Source of the DNA: JAUVXJ01 sp034430275
Lineage (GTDB): Bacteria; Chloroflexota; Anaerolineae; UBA7937; B3-Chlor
Length of the DNA: 11,614 nt
Assembly (NCBI GenBank): GCA_034430275.1
Contig: DAOUEW010000286.1
Location: 1 to 11,614, forward strand
Reading direction: 5' to 3'
Below are positions 1 to 6,848 of this stretch, in pieces; the stretch's first letter is position 1; each line of letters opens with the position of its first letter. A program made the position numbers and the translations under genes. The notes under the pieces were generated by a model. That model saw nothing but the letters and a program-made list of their open reading frames with translations. It searched no databases and had not been told where the DNA came from.

Positions 1-114
1 TCGCAGGAGGTAGCGGACAACTACGGAGCAGATGGATACGCGCCGAACGCAGCGAACGCGGTGCAAGAGGCGATCCAGATGGTGAGCCGATTGAGGGAGA
101 TGGGGAAGGCCTAG
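1..114 (+). CDS. Corrinoid (B12-binding) protein, C-terminal end only
   Basis: Only the last 37 codons are in the window, in frame 1, ending with TAG at 112-114. The readable tail runs from SQEVADNYGADGYAPNA through an amphipathic helix to REMGKA. A tail with 'GADGYAPNA' followed by a helix is what I know from the end of the Rossmann-like B12-binding domain in MtbC/MtaC/MtgC-type corrinoid proteins, in which the cobamide is held base-off by a DxHxxG histidine. That histidine would lie outside the window, so the assignment rests on the tail and on context: the next gene is a UroD-fold methyltransferase, and activator and MtrH genes follow downstream. It would be the methyl carrier between methyltransferase I and II. 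The main uncertainty is that the diagnostic part is not visible. Confidence 0.7.
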   Translation, partial: SQEVADNYGADGYAPNAANAVQEAIQMVSRLREMGKA

Positions 115-115
115 A

Positions 116-132
116 CGTGTCATAGCGACACG
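116..132 (+). other. Small intercistronic hairpin ahead of the first methyltransferase gene
   Basis: CGTGTC (116-121) and GACACG (127-132) form a perfect 6-bp stem with a 5-base loop. It starts one base after the corrinoid-protein stop codon and ends at the Shine-Dalgarno region (GGGAAGGAG, 132-140) of the next gene. It may affect translation or mRNA stability between two cistrons that need different amounts of product. It is too weak and lacks a T-run, so I do not read it as a terminator. Confidence 0.35.
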
Positions 133-148
133 GGAAGGAGAAGTGCAG

Positions 149-1228
149 ATGGCAGAGCAACCACAACCCAGGCAAGAGACTATGTCTGCGGGTGAGCGGC
201 TGGGCGCCATCCTGATGCGGCAGCGGCCGGACAGGGTGCCGTTCATGCCTTTCATCTTCGGCTACTGTGCCAAGAATGTGGGTTATCCCATCAGAGCCGT
301 GTATGACGATGCGGAAAAGAGCTTCTGGGCGCAGATGTGGACGGCGGAGATGTTCGGCTACGACGGCGGGGCTTTGTACGGTTATGCCTCCTACGGTGGC
401 TGGGAGTTCGGCGGCGGGATCAAGATGCCGGAGAGCGAGTGGGAGCAGGCGCCGGTGGTGACCGAGTTTCCCGCCACGACCCCAGAGGCTGTAGATGCCC
501 TAGAGGTGCCTGAGGTGGAGACTGCGGGCTGCTATCCTGTGGCCATTGAGTTCTGCAAGATCCAGCAGCAGTTTGGCATGCCCATCATGCCCTTCATCCC
601 AGGGGCGTTCACTGGCGCCGGCAATGTGTGCGAGGTGGATGTGCTGTGCCGGTGGATGATGAAAAAGCCGGAGGTCGCCCACAAGCTGCTGCGCAAGGTG
701 ACCGATTTCGCGAACAAGGTTACAGACTACTTCGCAGACAACTTCCCGAACTATCCCGCGCTGCCGTTCACAGGTGAGGCCACGTCGGCGAACCAGATCA
801 TCTCCCCTAAGCAGTTCGAGGAGTTCGCCCTCCCTTACATGAAGGAGATACACGACCATATCCTCGAGCGTGGGACGAAGCACATCTTCTGTCACATCTG
901 CGGCGAGCAGAACCTGAATCTGAAGTACTGGGCCCAGATGGAGTACGGCGATCCCGGTATCCTCAGCTTTGGCCACGAGGTCGACCTAAGCACGGCCATA
1001 GAGTATTTCGGGGACAAGCACGCGATTGCGGGCAACGTGGAGCCCCAGGTGATCCAGAACGGGACCAACCAGCAGGTGTATGAGCTCGCGAAGGCCTGCG
1101 TAGAGAAGGCCAAGATGGCTCCGAGTGGATATCTGCTCATGGCCGGATGCGAGGTTCCGGTGCAGGCGCCGCCATACAACATCTACGTGATGAAGAAGGC
1201 CGTGATGGAGCACGGCTTCTACGACTAG
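149..1228 (+). CDS. MtaA/CmuA-type (UroD-fold) corrinoid methyltransferase
   Basis: This is a 359-residue cytosolic TIM-barrel protein of the uroporphyrinogen decarboxylase superfamily, of normal length. Members of the MtaA/MtbA/CmuA branch bind zinc through H-x-C...C and move methyl groups to or from a corrinoid protein. The triad is visible here: H249 and C251 in 'FCHICGEQ' and C334 in 'MAGCEVP'. A 'PFIPGAFTGAG' segment near residue 150 resembles the active-site loop of the family. I chose ATG 149 over an in-frame GTG at 143 because GGGAAGGAG at 132-140 sits 8 bases before 149 but only 2 before 143. It directly follows the corrinoid-protein gene, so it is a good candidate for methyltransferase I, which demethylates the substrate; in bacterial ether O-demethylases this role is filled by a UroD-family protein. 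The substrate cannot be read from the sequence. The zinc triad argues against a heme-pathway decarboxylase. Confidence 0.87.
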   Translation: MAEQPQPRQETMSAGERLGAILMRQRPDRVPFMPFIFGYCAKNVGYPIRAVYDDAEKSFWAQMWTAEMFGYDGGALYGYASYGGWEFGGGIKMPESEWEQAPVVTEFPATTPEAVDALEVPEVETAGCYPVAIEFCKIQQQFGMPIMPFIPGAFTGAGNVCEVDVLCRWMMKKPEVAHKLLRKVTDFANKVTDYFADNFPNYPALPFTGEATSANQIISPKQFEEFALPYMKEIHDHILERGTKHIFCHICGEQNLNLKYWAQMEYGDPGILSFGHEVDLSTAIEYFGDKHAIAGNVEPQVIQNGTNQQVYELAKACVEKAKMAPSGYLLMAGCEVPVQAPPYNIYVMKKAVMEHGFYD

Positions 1229-1240
1229 TCTGTACATCTG

Positions 1241-1271
1241 GCTCGGACCCGGTGACGTGCCGGGTCCGAGC
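1241..1271 (+). terminator. Candidate transcription terminator hairpin
   Basis: GCTCGGACCCGG (1241-1252) pairs perfectly with CCGGGTCCGAGC (1260-1271) over a 7-base loop, beginning 12 bases after the methyltransferase stop codon. The position and the 12-bp GC-rich stem fit a terminator. The following bases (TCCACTCTCG) are pyrimidine-rich but lack a real T-run, so termination may be inefficient, or the hairpin may instead protect the 3' end of the upstream message. Confidence 0.6.
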
Positions 1272-1294
1272 TCCACTCTCGCAAGCAGCCATCT

Positions 1295-1314
1295 ACGTGC
1301 GCACGTTGACGTGC
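1295..1314. promoter_or_regulatory. Overlapping palindromes upstream of the TetR gene (candidate operator)
   Basis: ACGTGCGCACGT at 1295-1306 is a perfect 12-bp palindrome, and its right half GCACGT (1301-1306) also pairs with ACGTGC at 1309-1314 across a TG spacer. A -35-like TTGACG (1306-1311) lies on the edge, but no convincing -10 was found at the right distance. The 9-mer TGACGTGCC occurs at 1307-1315 and also in the loop of the hairpin at 1253-1261. Position about 150 bases ahead of a TetR-family gene suggests autoregulation; this is inference. Confidence 0.35.
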
Positions 1315-1465
1315 CTCGTGGCGAGTGGCGATGACGTAGCCCGAAGATGCTGTTTGACGATGATCGGTGTTATAGCTCTGCCTGGGTCAGAGAGGCATGG
1401 ACTGCTTGCAGGGCGTCGCCTCTCGGGACATGGTGCCGCAGGACGGCGGAGCAGGAGGGCTCCAG

Positions 1466-2068
1466 ATGAGAATCTCCGGCGAGGAGCGCAGGAAACAGAT
1501 ACTCAAGGCGGCTAGGGGAGTCTGCGCCGAGAAGGGGTTTGCTGGGACCACGCTGGACGACATCGCGGAAGGGGCTGGGGTCAGTAGGGCGCTGGTGGTT
1601 CAACACTTCGGGACGAAGGAGGGCGTTTACGAGGCCCTTTCGGAGCTTGCTGCGCGGGCCCATCCGCTGGAAGAGGACACCGAGGTCAAGCGATGCATTG
1701 CAGAGGAGGATGACTTCGGCGTCTTCCACGCCTGCGCAGAACACGTCTTCGAGAACAACATGCGGGATGCAGAGCGCTCCAACTTGCGCCTGACGGTGTT
1801 CAGCATGTTGGAGAACCCGGAGTTGTTCCGGAAATACGCCGACGCGCGAAATGGCGCGTGGGAAAGCGTGATCTCATACATTGAGGCCAGGCAGGAGGAA
1901 GGTGCGTTTCGTCGCGTGGATGCCAGGTGCGTGGTGGAGGGCTTCAAGAGCATGGTTGTGCACCTGGCGGGGGAGGTCATGCACCGGGAGGACCCTCCGG
2001 ACAGGGAAGGCTTCTACGATGTCATCGACGCCATGATTCGGCTCATGCTGGCTGGGCTCAAGGGTTAG
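1466..2068 (+). CDS. TetR/AcrR-family transcriptional regulator
   Basis: This 200-residue protein has the TetR-family layout: an N-terminal DNA-binding domain (about residues 5-55) and a longer, divergent ligand-binding and dimerisation domain. The helix-turn-helix is seen as 'GFAGTTLDDIAEGAGVS' (about 24-40) followed by a recognition helix 'RALVVQHFGTKEGVY', equivalent to the usual 'xxYxYFxxKExLY'. ATG 1466 is preferred because AGGAGG (1453-1458) stands 7 bases upstream and the translation then starts a few residues before the first domain helix; an upstream in-frame ATG at 1397 would add 23 residues of low-complexity sequence. TetR proteins usually repress neighbours and respond to a small molecule. 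Here the candidates are the methyltransferase genes on either side, with the inducer perhaps the methylated substrate. A candidate operator lies at 2426-2447. The ligand cannot be predicted. Confidence 0.9.
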   Translation: MRISGEERRKQILKAARGVCAEKGFAGTTLDDIAEGAGVSRALVVQHFGTKEGVYEALSELAARAHPLEEDTEVKRCIAEEDDFGVFHACAEHVFENNMRDAERSNLRLTVFSMLENPELFRKYADARNGAWESVISYIEARQEEGAFRRVDARCVVEGFKSMVVHLAGEVMHREDPPDREGFYDVIDAMIRLMLAGLKG

Positions 2069-2391
2069 GGTACGTCGGCTGGCTCTACTCTGGTGGCTAC
2101 TCAGCAGACTCTCCGGCTGGCGAGAAGCCGACCACGAAGTAGGATCGGCGCGCAACGCACCAGCTTGTGTCCAGCCAATTTCCTTGGCACAATAGAGGTG
2201 TGCGCGGCTAGGTGCTGGTGGTATGTGACCCCGCGGGCAGGCTGGGCTCTGTCCGGCTGCTTGAGCCAGCGAGCCTCCGTCGTCATCCTGGTTAACATTA
2301 TGATCTCCTCGATCACGCTTGGGATCAGGATCTAGGGGAGGCCTGGCCTGTGGTTTTCATCGGAATCTGTGCTGCGCCAGTTGCGGCAGGG

Positions 2392-2421
2392 TTGACATGG
2401 CCGGTCCACTTGGCGTATGCT
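2392..2421 (+). promoter_or_regulatory. Sigma-70-like promoter of the methyltransferase/activator operon
   Basis: A consensus -35 box TTGACA (2392-2397) is followed after 18 bases by TATGCT (2416-2421), four of six matches to the -10 consensus, in an AT-rich patch (TTATATAAC follows). The start site would fall near 2428, about 70 bases ahead of the likely ATG of the SAM methyltransferase gene. It is the best promoter I could find ahead of the seven closely spaced plus-strand genes ending at 8467. Confidence 0.55.
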
Positions 2422-2425
2422 TATA

Positions 2426-2447
2426 TAACTAACAATTCAGTGAGTTA
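2426..2447. promoter_or_regulatory. Imperfect 22-bp palindrome at the promoter start site (candidate TetR operator)
   Basis: TAACTAAC (2426-2433) and GTGAGTTA (2440-2447) are inverted copies matching at seven of eight positions, separated by six bases. The element covers the predicted start of transcription of the promoter at 2392-2421. Its size and symmetry suit a TetR-family dimer, and the nearest regulator gene is immediately upstream. I found no second copy upstream of the TetR gene itself, so the pairing is inference. Confidence 0.4.
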
Positions 2448-2499
2448 CCGATCCGGAAGCCGTCTTGTGGAACGGAGAACGTTGCGCATATCATCTGTC

Positions 2500-3138
2500 A
2501 TGAACGGGGGGCCTACGGGAGTGGGGCGTAGCTCACGTGACAGGATGCACTGGTCGCCGGGACACCTGGACGGAGCGTTCGAGCCGCGACAGGTGCTCGA
2601 GCAAATCGGAGTCGCGGAGGGGGACGTGTTCCTGGACGCGGGCTGTGGCGAGGGGCGCTTTTCTATTCCTGCCGCGTCGATGGTGGGAGCATCGGGGAAG
2701 GTGTACGCGGCTGATACCTCCGCCGAGCGTATAGCAGCACTGGAGGGGCTAACTCACCACAGCGGTCTGGACCAGGTTGAGGCCTTTGTAGCGGACGTGA
2801 TCGAGCAGATTCCAGCTCCAGCGAATACGGTAGACGTCTGCCTCATGGCGAATGTGTTCCACGACTTTGCAGAGAAGGGAGCCGTGCGCGGGGAGCTGAG
2901 CGAGATCAAGCGCGTGTTGAGACCGGAAGGAACCCTGGCTATCCTGGACTTCCGGAAGGATGTGGATAGGCCGCCAGGTCCACCGCTATCACGCCGGCTG
3001 AATCCGCTGGAGACCGAGCGCTTAGTGTCTCGATACGGGTTCCGGCAGGAGAGCAGCGCCGAGGTCGGCAGGTATCATTATCTAAGCATCTTCAGACTGG
3101 TGGAGAAGCCGGCAAAGCCAGAAGTAGGTTGTCGCTGA
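2500..3138 (+). CDS. Class I SAM-dependent methyltransferase
   Basis: The predicted 212-residue soluble protein has a Rossmann-type methyltransferase domain. Motif I is 'VFLDAGCGEGRFS' (about residues 43-55), the acidic ribose-binding residue is in 'VYAADTSAERI', 'FVADVIEQIP' follows, and 'DVCLMANVFHDF' is the motif IV region, as in UbiE/ArsM-like enzymes. No cysteine triad typical of arsenite methyltransferases is seen. The frame stays open upstream to 2350, but that would start ahead of the promoter at 2392-2421 and add sequence unlike the family. ATG 2500 is my choice; no good Shine-Dalgarno precedes it, and TTG 2482 (GGAG at 2474-2477) or ATG 2545 remain possible. It is the first gene of the run. 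Whether it methylates a small molecule or protein of the corrinoid system, or is incidental, cannot be told. Confidence 0.8.
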   Translation: MNGGPTGVGRSSRDRMHWSPGHLDGAFEPRQVLEQIGVAEGDVFLDAGCGEGRFSIPAASMVGASGKVYAADTSAERIAALEGLTHHSGLDQVEAFVADVIEQIPAPANTVDVCLMANVFHDFAEKGAVRGELSEIKRVLRPEGTLAILDFRKDVDRPPGPPLSRRLNPLETERLVSRYGFRQESSAEVGRYHYLSIFRLVEKPAKPEVGCR

Positions 3139-3163
3139 TAGCCAGACCCATGGGAGGGCGATC

Positions 3164-3499
3164 ATGCCAGTATACGAGTACGAGTGTCAGTCCTGCCAGA
3201 ACCGGTACAGCGAGATCCTGAGCATCAGGGAGAGTGAGAATCTGCCCGCCTGCCCGAGCTGCGGAAGCGAGAATGTCCGAAAGCTGATCTCGTCCGTCGC
3301 GGTGGTGCGATCCTCCCAGGAGAAAGCCGAGGACCGCGCCAAGGCAGTGACTCAGATAGATCCCACCAAACCCCAGGAAGTGGCGAAGTACTTCAAGGAC
3401 CACGGATCCAGGTTTGGAGCGGATGACTTCCGAGGCACGGATACGTGGCACGACGCTGTGGACAGAGTTGCGGAAGGCGGGCCGACACTAGACGAGTAG
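3164..3499 (+). CDS. FmdB-family zinc ribbon protein
   Basis: This is a 111-residue protein whose first 45 residues are a zinc ribbon: 'MPVYEYECQSC' with C8 and C11, then C30 and C33 in 'ACPSCGS', followed by 'VRKLIS'. The opening 'MPxYEYxCxxC' is the signature of the FmdB (CxxC_CxxC_SSSS) family, named for a putative regulator in a formamidase operon; the biochemical role is mostly unknown. The remaining 65 residues are charged and end in 'DAVDRVAEGGPTLDE', a tail I also associate with longer members of the family. GGGAGGG (3152-3158) stands 5 bases before the ATG. It lies 25 bases after the SAM methyltransferase gene and 43 before the next, consistent with one transcript. A regulatory or metal-related role is possible. 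Confidence 0.88.
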   Translation: MPVYEYECQSCQNRYSEILSIRESENLPACPSCGSENVRKLISSVAVVRSSQEKAEDRAKAVTQIDPTKPQEVAKYFKDHGSRFGADDFRGTDTWHDAVDRVAEGGPTLDE

Positions 3500-3542
3500 T
3501 GGTGCGGACGCCCCGTGTGCGCAATGAGCACAGGAGGTGCTG

Positions 3543-3866
3543 ATGACTAGGGTTGTGGTTGATGCTGGCATTTGCGGTTTCACGACCACTATAGAGGCCA
3601 CGACGACGGGAAAGCGTAGGGTGTCAGTTGAGGTTAACAGTGACTGCGAAGCGGTCGCCGGGATGAACGGTGAGCTACAGGACATGGGTTGGATGGAGGC
3701 ACTGGGTCAACCGGGCAGGTCGATGGTCTGGCAGTGTGCCTGCGCGCATATCCAGCACCCCTCTTGCCCTGTGCCCATGGGGATTCTCAAAGCCATTGAG
3801 GTGGAGCTCGACCTGGCCTTGCCCAGGGACGTCGTGATCCACTTCGAGGATGTAGAGAGTGGGTGA
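3543..3866 (+). CDS. Small Cys-rich conserved protein, function unknown
   Basis: This 107-residue protein has no signal peptide or membrane segment. It begins 'MTRVVVDAGICGFTTTIEA', a two-strand opening, and has cysteines at 11, 35, 65, 67 and 75 plus H69 and H72 in 'CACAHIQHPSCPVP', which could form a metal or Fe-S site. The C-terminal part 'GILKAIEVELDLALPRDVVIHF' looks like a helix and a strand. The layout recalls a short domain of unknown function that I associate with anaerobe methyltransferase clusters (possibly DUF6951); this is from memory and unchecked. ATG 3543 is preferred over an in-frame GTG at 3537 because AGGAGG (3532-3537) is 5 bases before 3543 and overlaps 3537. It sits 44 bases before the activator gene, so a role in corrinoid reduction or cofactor handling is conceivable but unproven. 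Confidence 0.75.
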   Translation: MTRVVVDAGICGFTTTIEATTTGKRRVSVEVNSDCEAVAGMNGELQDMGWMEALGQPGRSMVWQCACAHIQHPSCPVPMGILKAIEVELDLALPRDVVIHFEDVESG

Positions 3867-3910
3867 CTTACATAACGGAAAAACGGAGTAGGTGAAGGGG
3901 TAAGGTCATC

Positions 3911-5869
3911 ATGAGCGACAAGAAGAAAGAAGAGCACCTGGTCATCTTTCAGCCCTCGGGGAGCAGGGGACGCGTCGAGGATGGAACGACCATCGTGGAT
4001 GCCTCGCGGAAGCTCGGTGTAGAGTTGGAGAGCGTATGCGGAGGGCAGGCGACTTGCGGCAAGTGTAAGGTCAGAATCGAGGAGGGCTTCTTCGAGAGAT
4101 TCGGCATCGAGTCCAGCATGGATCATCTCTCTCCCATCGAGGAGCGAGAGAAGAAGTTCTTCGAGAAGCACACGGAACTCAAGGGCTATCGCCTGTCTTG
4201 TGTGACCGAGATCCATGGTGACGTACTCATCTTCGTGCCCGAGGAGAGCCGGAAGGGCAAACAGGTGGTGCGCAAGGCGGCGACTGACAGGAAGATCGAC
4301 GTGAACCCCGCTGTTCGCAACTACTATGTGGAGATGACCACGGCCACCCTGGAGGATACGACGGGCGACTGGGAGAGGCTTACCGAGATACTGGCCAAGG
4401 AGCACGGTGTCAAGCGCTTGACCATAGACTACCTGGCACTGCTGTCGCTGCAAGACACTGTTCGAAAGGGCGACTGGAAGGTCACCGTCTCGGTCTGGAT
4501 GGGCAAGGAGGTGATCGCGGTCTTTCCGGGGAAGGTCGAGGAGAGCTATGGGCTCGCCGTGGACGTCGGCACGACCACGGTGGCCGCCTACCTCTGCGAA
4601 CTGAGCACCGGGAAGCTGTTGGGCACGGACTCCATGATGAACCCGCAGGTCACCTTTGGCGAGGACGTGATGTCCCGTATCACCTACGCCATGACCCAGA
4701 AAGACGGCCTCAAGAGGATGAACGATGCCATCATCGACGGCCTCAACCGCTTGGCAGGCCAGGTCTGTGCCCAGGCGGGCATCAAGAGGCGCGACATCGT
4801 GGACTGGACCATCGTGGGCAACACGGCCATGCATCACATCTACATGAACATCTACCCCGAGTACATTGGCAAGGCCCCGTTTCCACCTGCGCTCCACGCT
4901 TCGATCGATGTGAAGGCCCGTGACATGGGTCTGAAGATCAGCCCGGGCGCTTACATCCACGTTCTGCCCATCGAGGCGGGTTTCGTCGGTGCCGACAACG
5001 TGGGCGTCCTGATCGCCGAGGAGCCCTACAACCGCGATGATCTGATGCTCATCATCGACATCGGCACCAACGGCGAGTTGGTGCTGGGCAACAAGAAGAA
5101 GCTCATCTCTTCGTCATGTGCCACGGGCCCTGCATTCGAGGGTGCCCATATCAAGCATGGGATGCGGGCTGCGCCAGGGGCTATCGAGAAGGTACAGATC
5201 GACCCGGAAACGAAGGAGCCTCGCTACAAGGTGATCGGCAAGGATCAATGGAGCGACGAACTCAAGGAGATGGGAGCTCGAGGCATCTGCGGCTCGGGAA
5301 TCATGGACGTGGTAGCGCAGATGTACGTGTCTGGCGTGATGCTGAAGAATGGGCGCATCAACAAGGACCTCGATCACCTGCGTATTCGGGAGGGCGAGGA
5401 CGGATGGGAGTACATCCTGGCCTGGGCAGATGAGACGTCCATCGATCAGGATATCACCGTAGGACAGGCAGACATCAGAGCTGTGCAGCTCGCCAAGGGA
5501 GCCATGTATGCTGGGGCGAAGCTAATGATGCGGCGCCTGGGCATCGAGAAGCTGGACCGGGTGATCCTGGCTGGGGCCTTCGGCAGCTACATCGACCCCA
5601 CGCAGGCGATGATCATGGGTCTCTTCCCCGACTGCGACCTCAAGAAGGTGTACGCGGTGGGCAATGCGGCCGGGGACGGCGCCCGTATCGCGCTCCTCAA
5701 CGTGGACAAGAGAAAGGAAGCCAACAAATACGCCAGGAAGGTGGAGTACGTGGAACTGACGGTGGAGGGGAACTTCGAGAAGGAGTTCGCCTATGCCATG
5801 TACTTCCCCCACATGAAGGACAAATTCCCCCATTTGAAGGGTCTTGTCCCAGACGGCGACACGGCGTAG
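3911..5869 (+). CDS. RACo-like reductive activator of corrinoid proteins (2Fe-2S ferredoxin + ASKHA ATPase)
   Basis: This 652-residue protein would reduce the inactive Co(II) form of the partner corrinoid protein to Co(I), using an electron from its iron-sulfur cluster and energy from ATP. Residues 10-110 are a ferredoxin-like domain with a plant-type 2Fe-2S motif: C43, C49, C52 ('CGGQATCGKC') and C97 ('RLSCVTE'). A linker follows to about 210. The rest is the DUF4445/RACo ASKHA domain, with 'GLAVDVGTTTVAAYL' (214-228) and 'IDIGTNGEL' (382-390) as phosphate-binding loops, 'SCATGPAFEGA' (402-412), and 'AGAFGSYIDP' (554-563). The 2Fe-2S cluster places it with RACo and the O-demethylase activating enzymes rather than with RamA, which carries two 4Fe-4S clusters at its C-terminus. 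The length is typical and no key residue looks lost. It sits between the Cys-rich gene and the MtrH-like gene, as expected for a methyltransferase operon. Confidence 0.95.
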   Translation: MSDKKKEEHLVIFQPSGSRGRVEDGTTIVDASRKLGVELESVCGGQATCGKCKVRIEEGFFERFGIESSMDHLSPIEEREKKFFEKHTELKGYRLSCVTEIHGDVLIFVPEESRKGKQVVRKAATDRKIDVNPAVRNYYVEMTTATLEDTTGDWERLTEILAKEHGVKRLTIDYLALLSLQDTVRKGDWKVTVSVWMGKEVIAVFPGKVEESYGLAVDVGTTTVAAYLCELSTGKLLGTDSMMNPQVTFGEDVMSRITYAMTQKDGLKRMNDAIIDGLNRLAGQVCAQAGIKRRDIVDWTIVGNTAMHHIYMNIYPEYIGKAPFPPALHASIDVKARDMGLKISPGAYIHVLPIEAGFVGADNVGVLIAEEPYNRDDLMLIIDIGTNGELVLGNKKKLISSSCATGPAFEGAHIKHGMRAAPGAIEKVQIDPETKEPRYKVIGKDQWSDELKEMGARGICGSGIMDVVAQMYVSGVMLKNGRINKDLDHLRIREGEDGWEYILAWADETSIDQDITVGQADIRAVQLAKGAMYAGAKLMMRRLGIEKLDRVILAGAFGSYIDPTQAMIMGLFPDCDLKKVYAVGNAAGDGARIALLNVDKRKEANKYARKVEYVELTVEGNFEKEFAYAMYFPHMKDKFPHLKGLVPDGDTA

Positions 5870-5888
5870 AGGACGAAAGGAGACTACA

Positions 5889-6836
5889 GTGGCTCTCAAG
5901 TTTCGCTATGAGCGGGCGCAGAAGGTCTGCGAGATTGGAGGCGTCAAGGTCGGCGGCCAGCCTGGAGAGAACCCTCCCCTCCTGCTAGCCAGCCTCTTCC
6001 AGAAGGGAGACAAGCTGGTGGAGAGCAGGAAGCAGCGAAAGTTCGACCGGGAAGGGGCTGCCGAACGTATCAGGGAGATGGAACGGCTCTCTGATGAGAC
6101 AGGCGTGCCCAGCATGGTAGCGATGGTGGCCAACAGTCCCGACGAGATGAAGGCCTACGTCGATTTCTTCGTTGGGGTCAGCGATAGGCCGTTCGCCATA
6201 GATATCTGGGTCCAGAACACCAGAGTCGAGGCCACCCGCTATATCTGTGAACAAGGATTGGCGGACCGCCTTCTGTACAACAGCATCACTCCCTGGGATG
6301 AAGATATACCAGGACAGGTGGAGACGCTGAAGGAGCTGGGGGTGAAGCACATCGTCGTCCAGGCGTTCGACATGGAGGACAAGACCCCGACTGGACGCCC
6401 CAAGTCTCTGAGAAAGATGCTCCAGATGGTGGAGAAGGGAGGCTTCGAGAGCATCCTGGTGGACACCGCAGTGATGAACCTGCCGGCGACGGCCTTCTCC
6501 TTGCTGGCCAACAGTCTGGTCAAGGAGGAGTTTGGCCTACCTGTGGGGAGCGCGCCCTCCAACGGCACGTACATGTGGAAAGCCGCGAGAGAGAAGTGGG
6601 GCTCCAAAGGCTTCGTGGGCGTTGACGCTGGCATCCACGCTATCTGCACTCTCGCTAGCGACTTCATGCTCTATGGGCCCATGACCGGGACTCAGCGTAT
6701 CTTTCCGGCCGTGGCGGCCGCGTCGGCTTTGCTGGCGACTTTGGTGTACGATGATACTGGTACACTGCCTGAGAGAAAGACCCATCCCCTGAATCTCTTG
6801 TTCTCGGACATGGTGGAACAGTTAGTAGGGCAATAA
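5889..6836 (+). CDS. MtrH-family methyl-corrinoid:tetrahydrofolate methyltransferase
   Basis: This 315-residue TIM-barrel protein belongs to the family of subunit H of tetrahydromethanopterin S-methyltransferase. The N-terminal block 'CEIGGVKVGGQPGENPPLLLASLF' region matches the family's conserved 'I-G-G-QPGE-P' start, and 'SNGTYMWKAA' and 'GVDAGIHAICTLASDFMLYGP' resemble its C-terminal part. Bacterial members such as MtgA and the methyltransferase II of ether O-demethylases pass the methyl group from the corrinoid protein to tetrahydrofolate, feeding the Wood-Ljungdahl pathway or methyl oxidation. GTG 5889 is the likely start: AAAGGAG (5876-5882) is 6 bases upstream. An upstream in-frame start at 5844 would overlap the activator gene and add 15 basic residues foreign to the family. 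Gaps of 19 and 12 bases to its neighbours indicate co-transcription. Whether the acceptor is tetrahydrofolate is inferred from the bacterial context. Confidence 0.88.
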   Translation: MALKFRYERAQKVCEIGGVKVGGQPGENPPLLLASLFQKGDKLVESRKQRKFDREGAAERIREMERLSDETGVPSMVAMVANSPDEMKAYVDFFVGVSDRPFAIDIWVQNTRVEATRYICEQGLADRLLYNSITPWDEDIPGQVETLKELGVKHIVVQAFDMEDKTPTGRPKSLRKMLQMVEKGGFESILVDTAVMNLPATAFSLLANSLVKEEFGLPVGSAPSNGTYMWKAAREKWGSKGFVGVDAGIHAICTLASDFMLYGPMTGTQRIFPAVAAASALLATLVYDDTGTLPERKTHPLNLLFSDMVEQLVGQ

Positions 6837-6848
6837 GGAGGTGTATCG

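Larger units (their letters stand above)
2069..2499. other. Gene-free regulatory interval
   Basis: This is about 430 bases between the TetR gene and the SAM methyltransferase gene. I see no credible coding region: the open frames here have no family features. The right part (about 2392-2447) holds a promoter and a palindrome, described separately, within an AT-rich patch (about 2415-2440) that stands out from the GC-rich surroundings. Minor elements are a short inverted repeat GCCAA-N5-TTGGC at 2174-2188 and a weak promoter-like pair, TTGTGT (2165-2170) and CACAAT (2188-2193). No tRNA, insertion sequence or recognisable riboswitch was found. Confidence 0.5.

Noticed and set aside
500..976. 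Minus-strand open frame opposite the first methyltransferase
   Set aside because: It is antisense to a well-supported gene, without a ribosome binding site or known domain.
2350..2499. N-terminal extension of the SAM methyltransferase frame
   Set aside because: It would begin upstream of the promoter at 2392-2421 and adds 50 residues without family similarity.
3707..4960. Long minus-strand open frame (417 codons) opposite the activator gene
   Set aside because: It lies antisense to a gene with unambiguous family motifs; its His- and Asp-rich translation has no recognisable domain, as expected from the complement of a GC-rich coding region.
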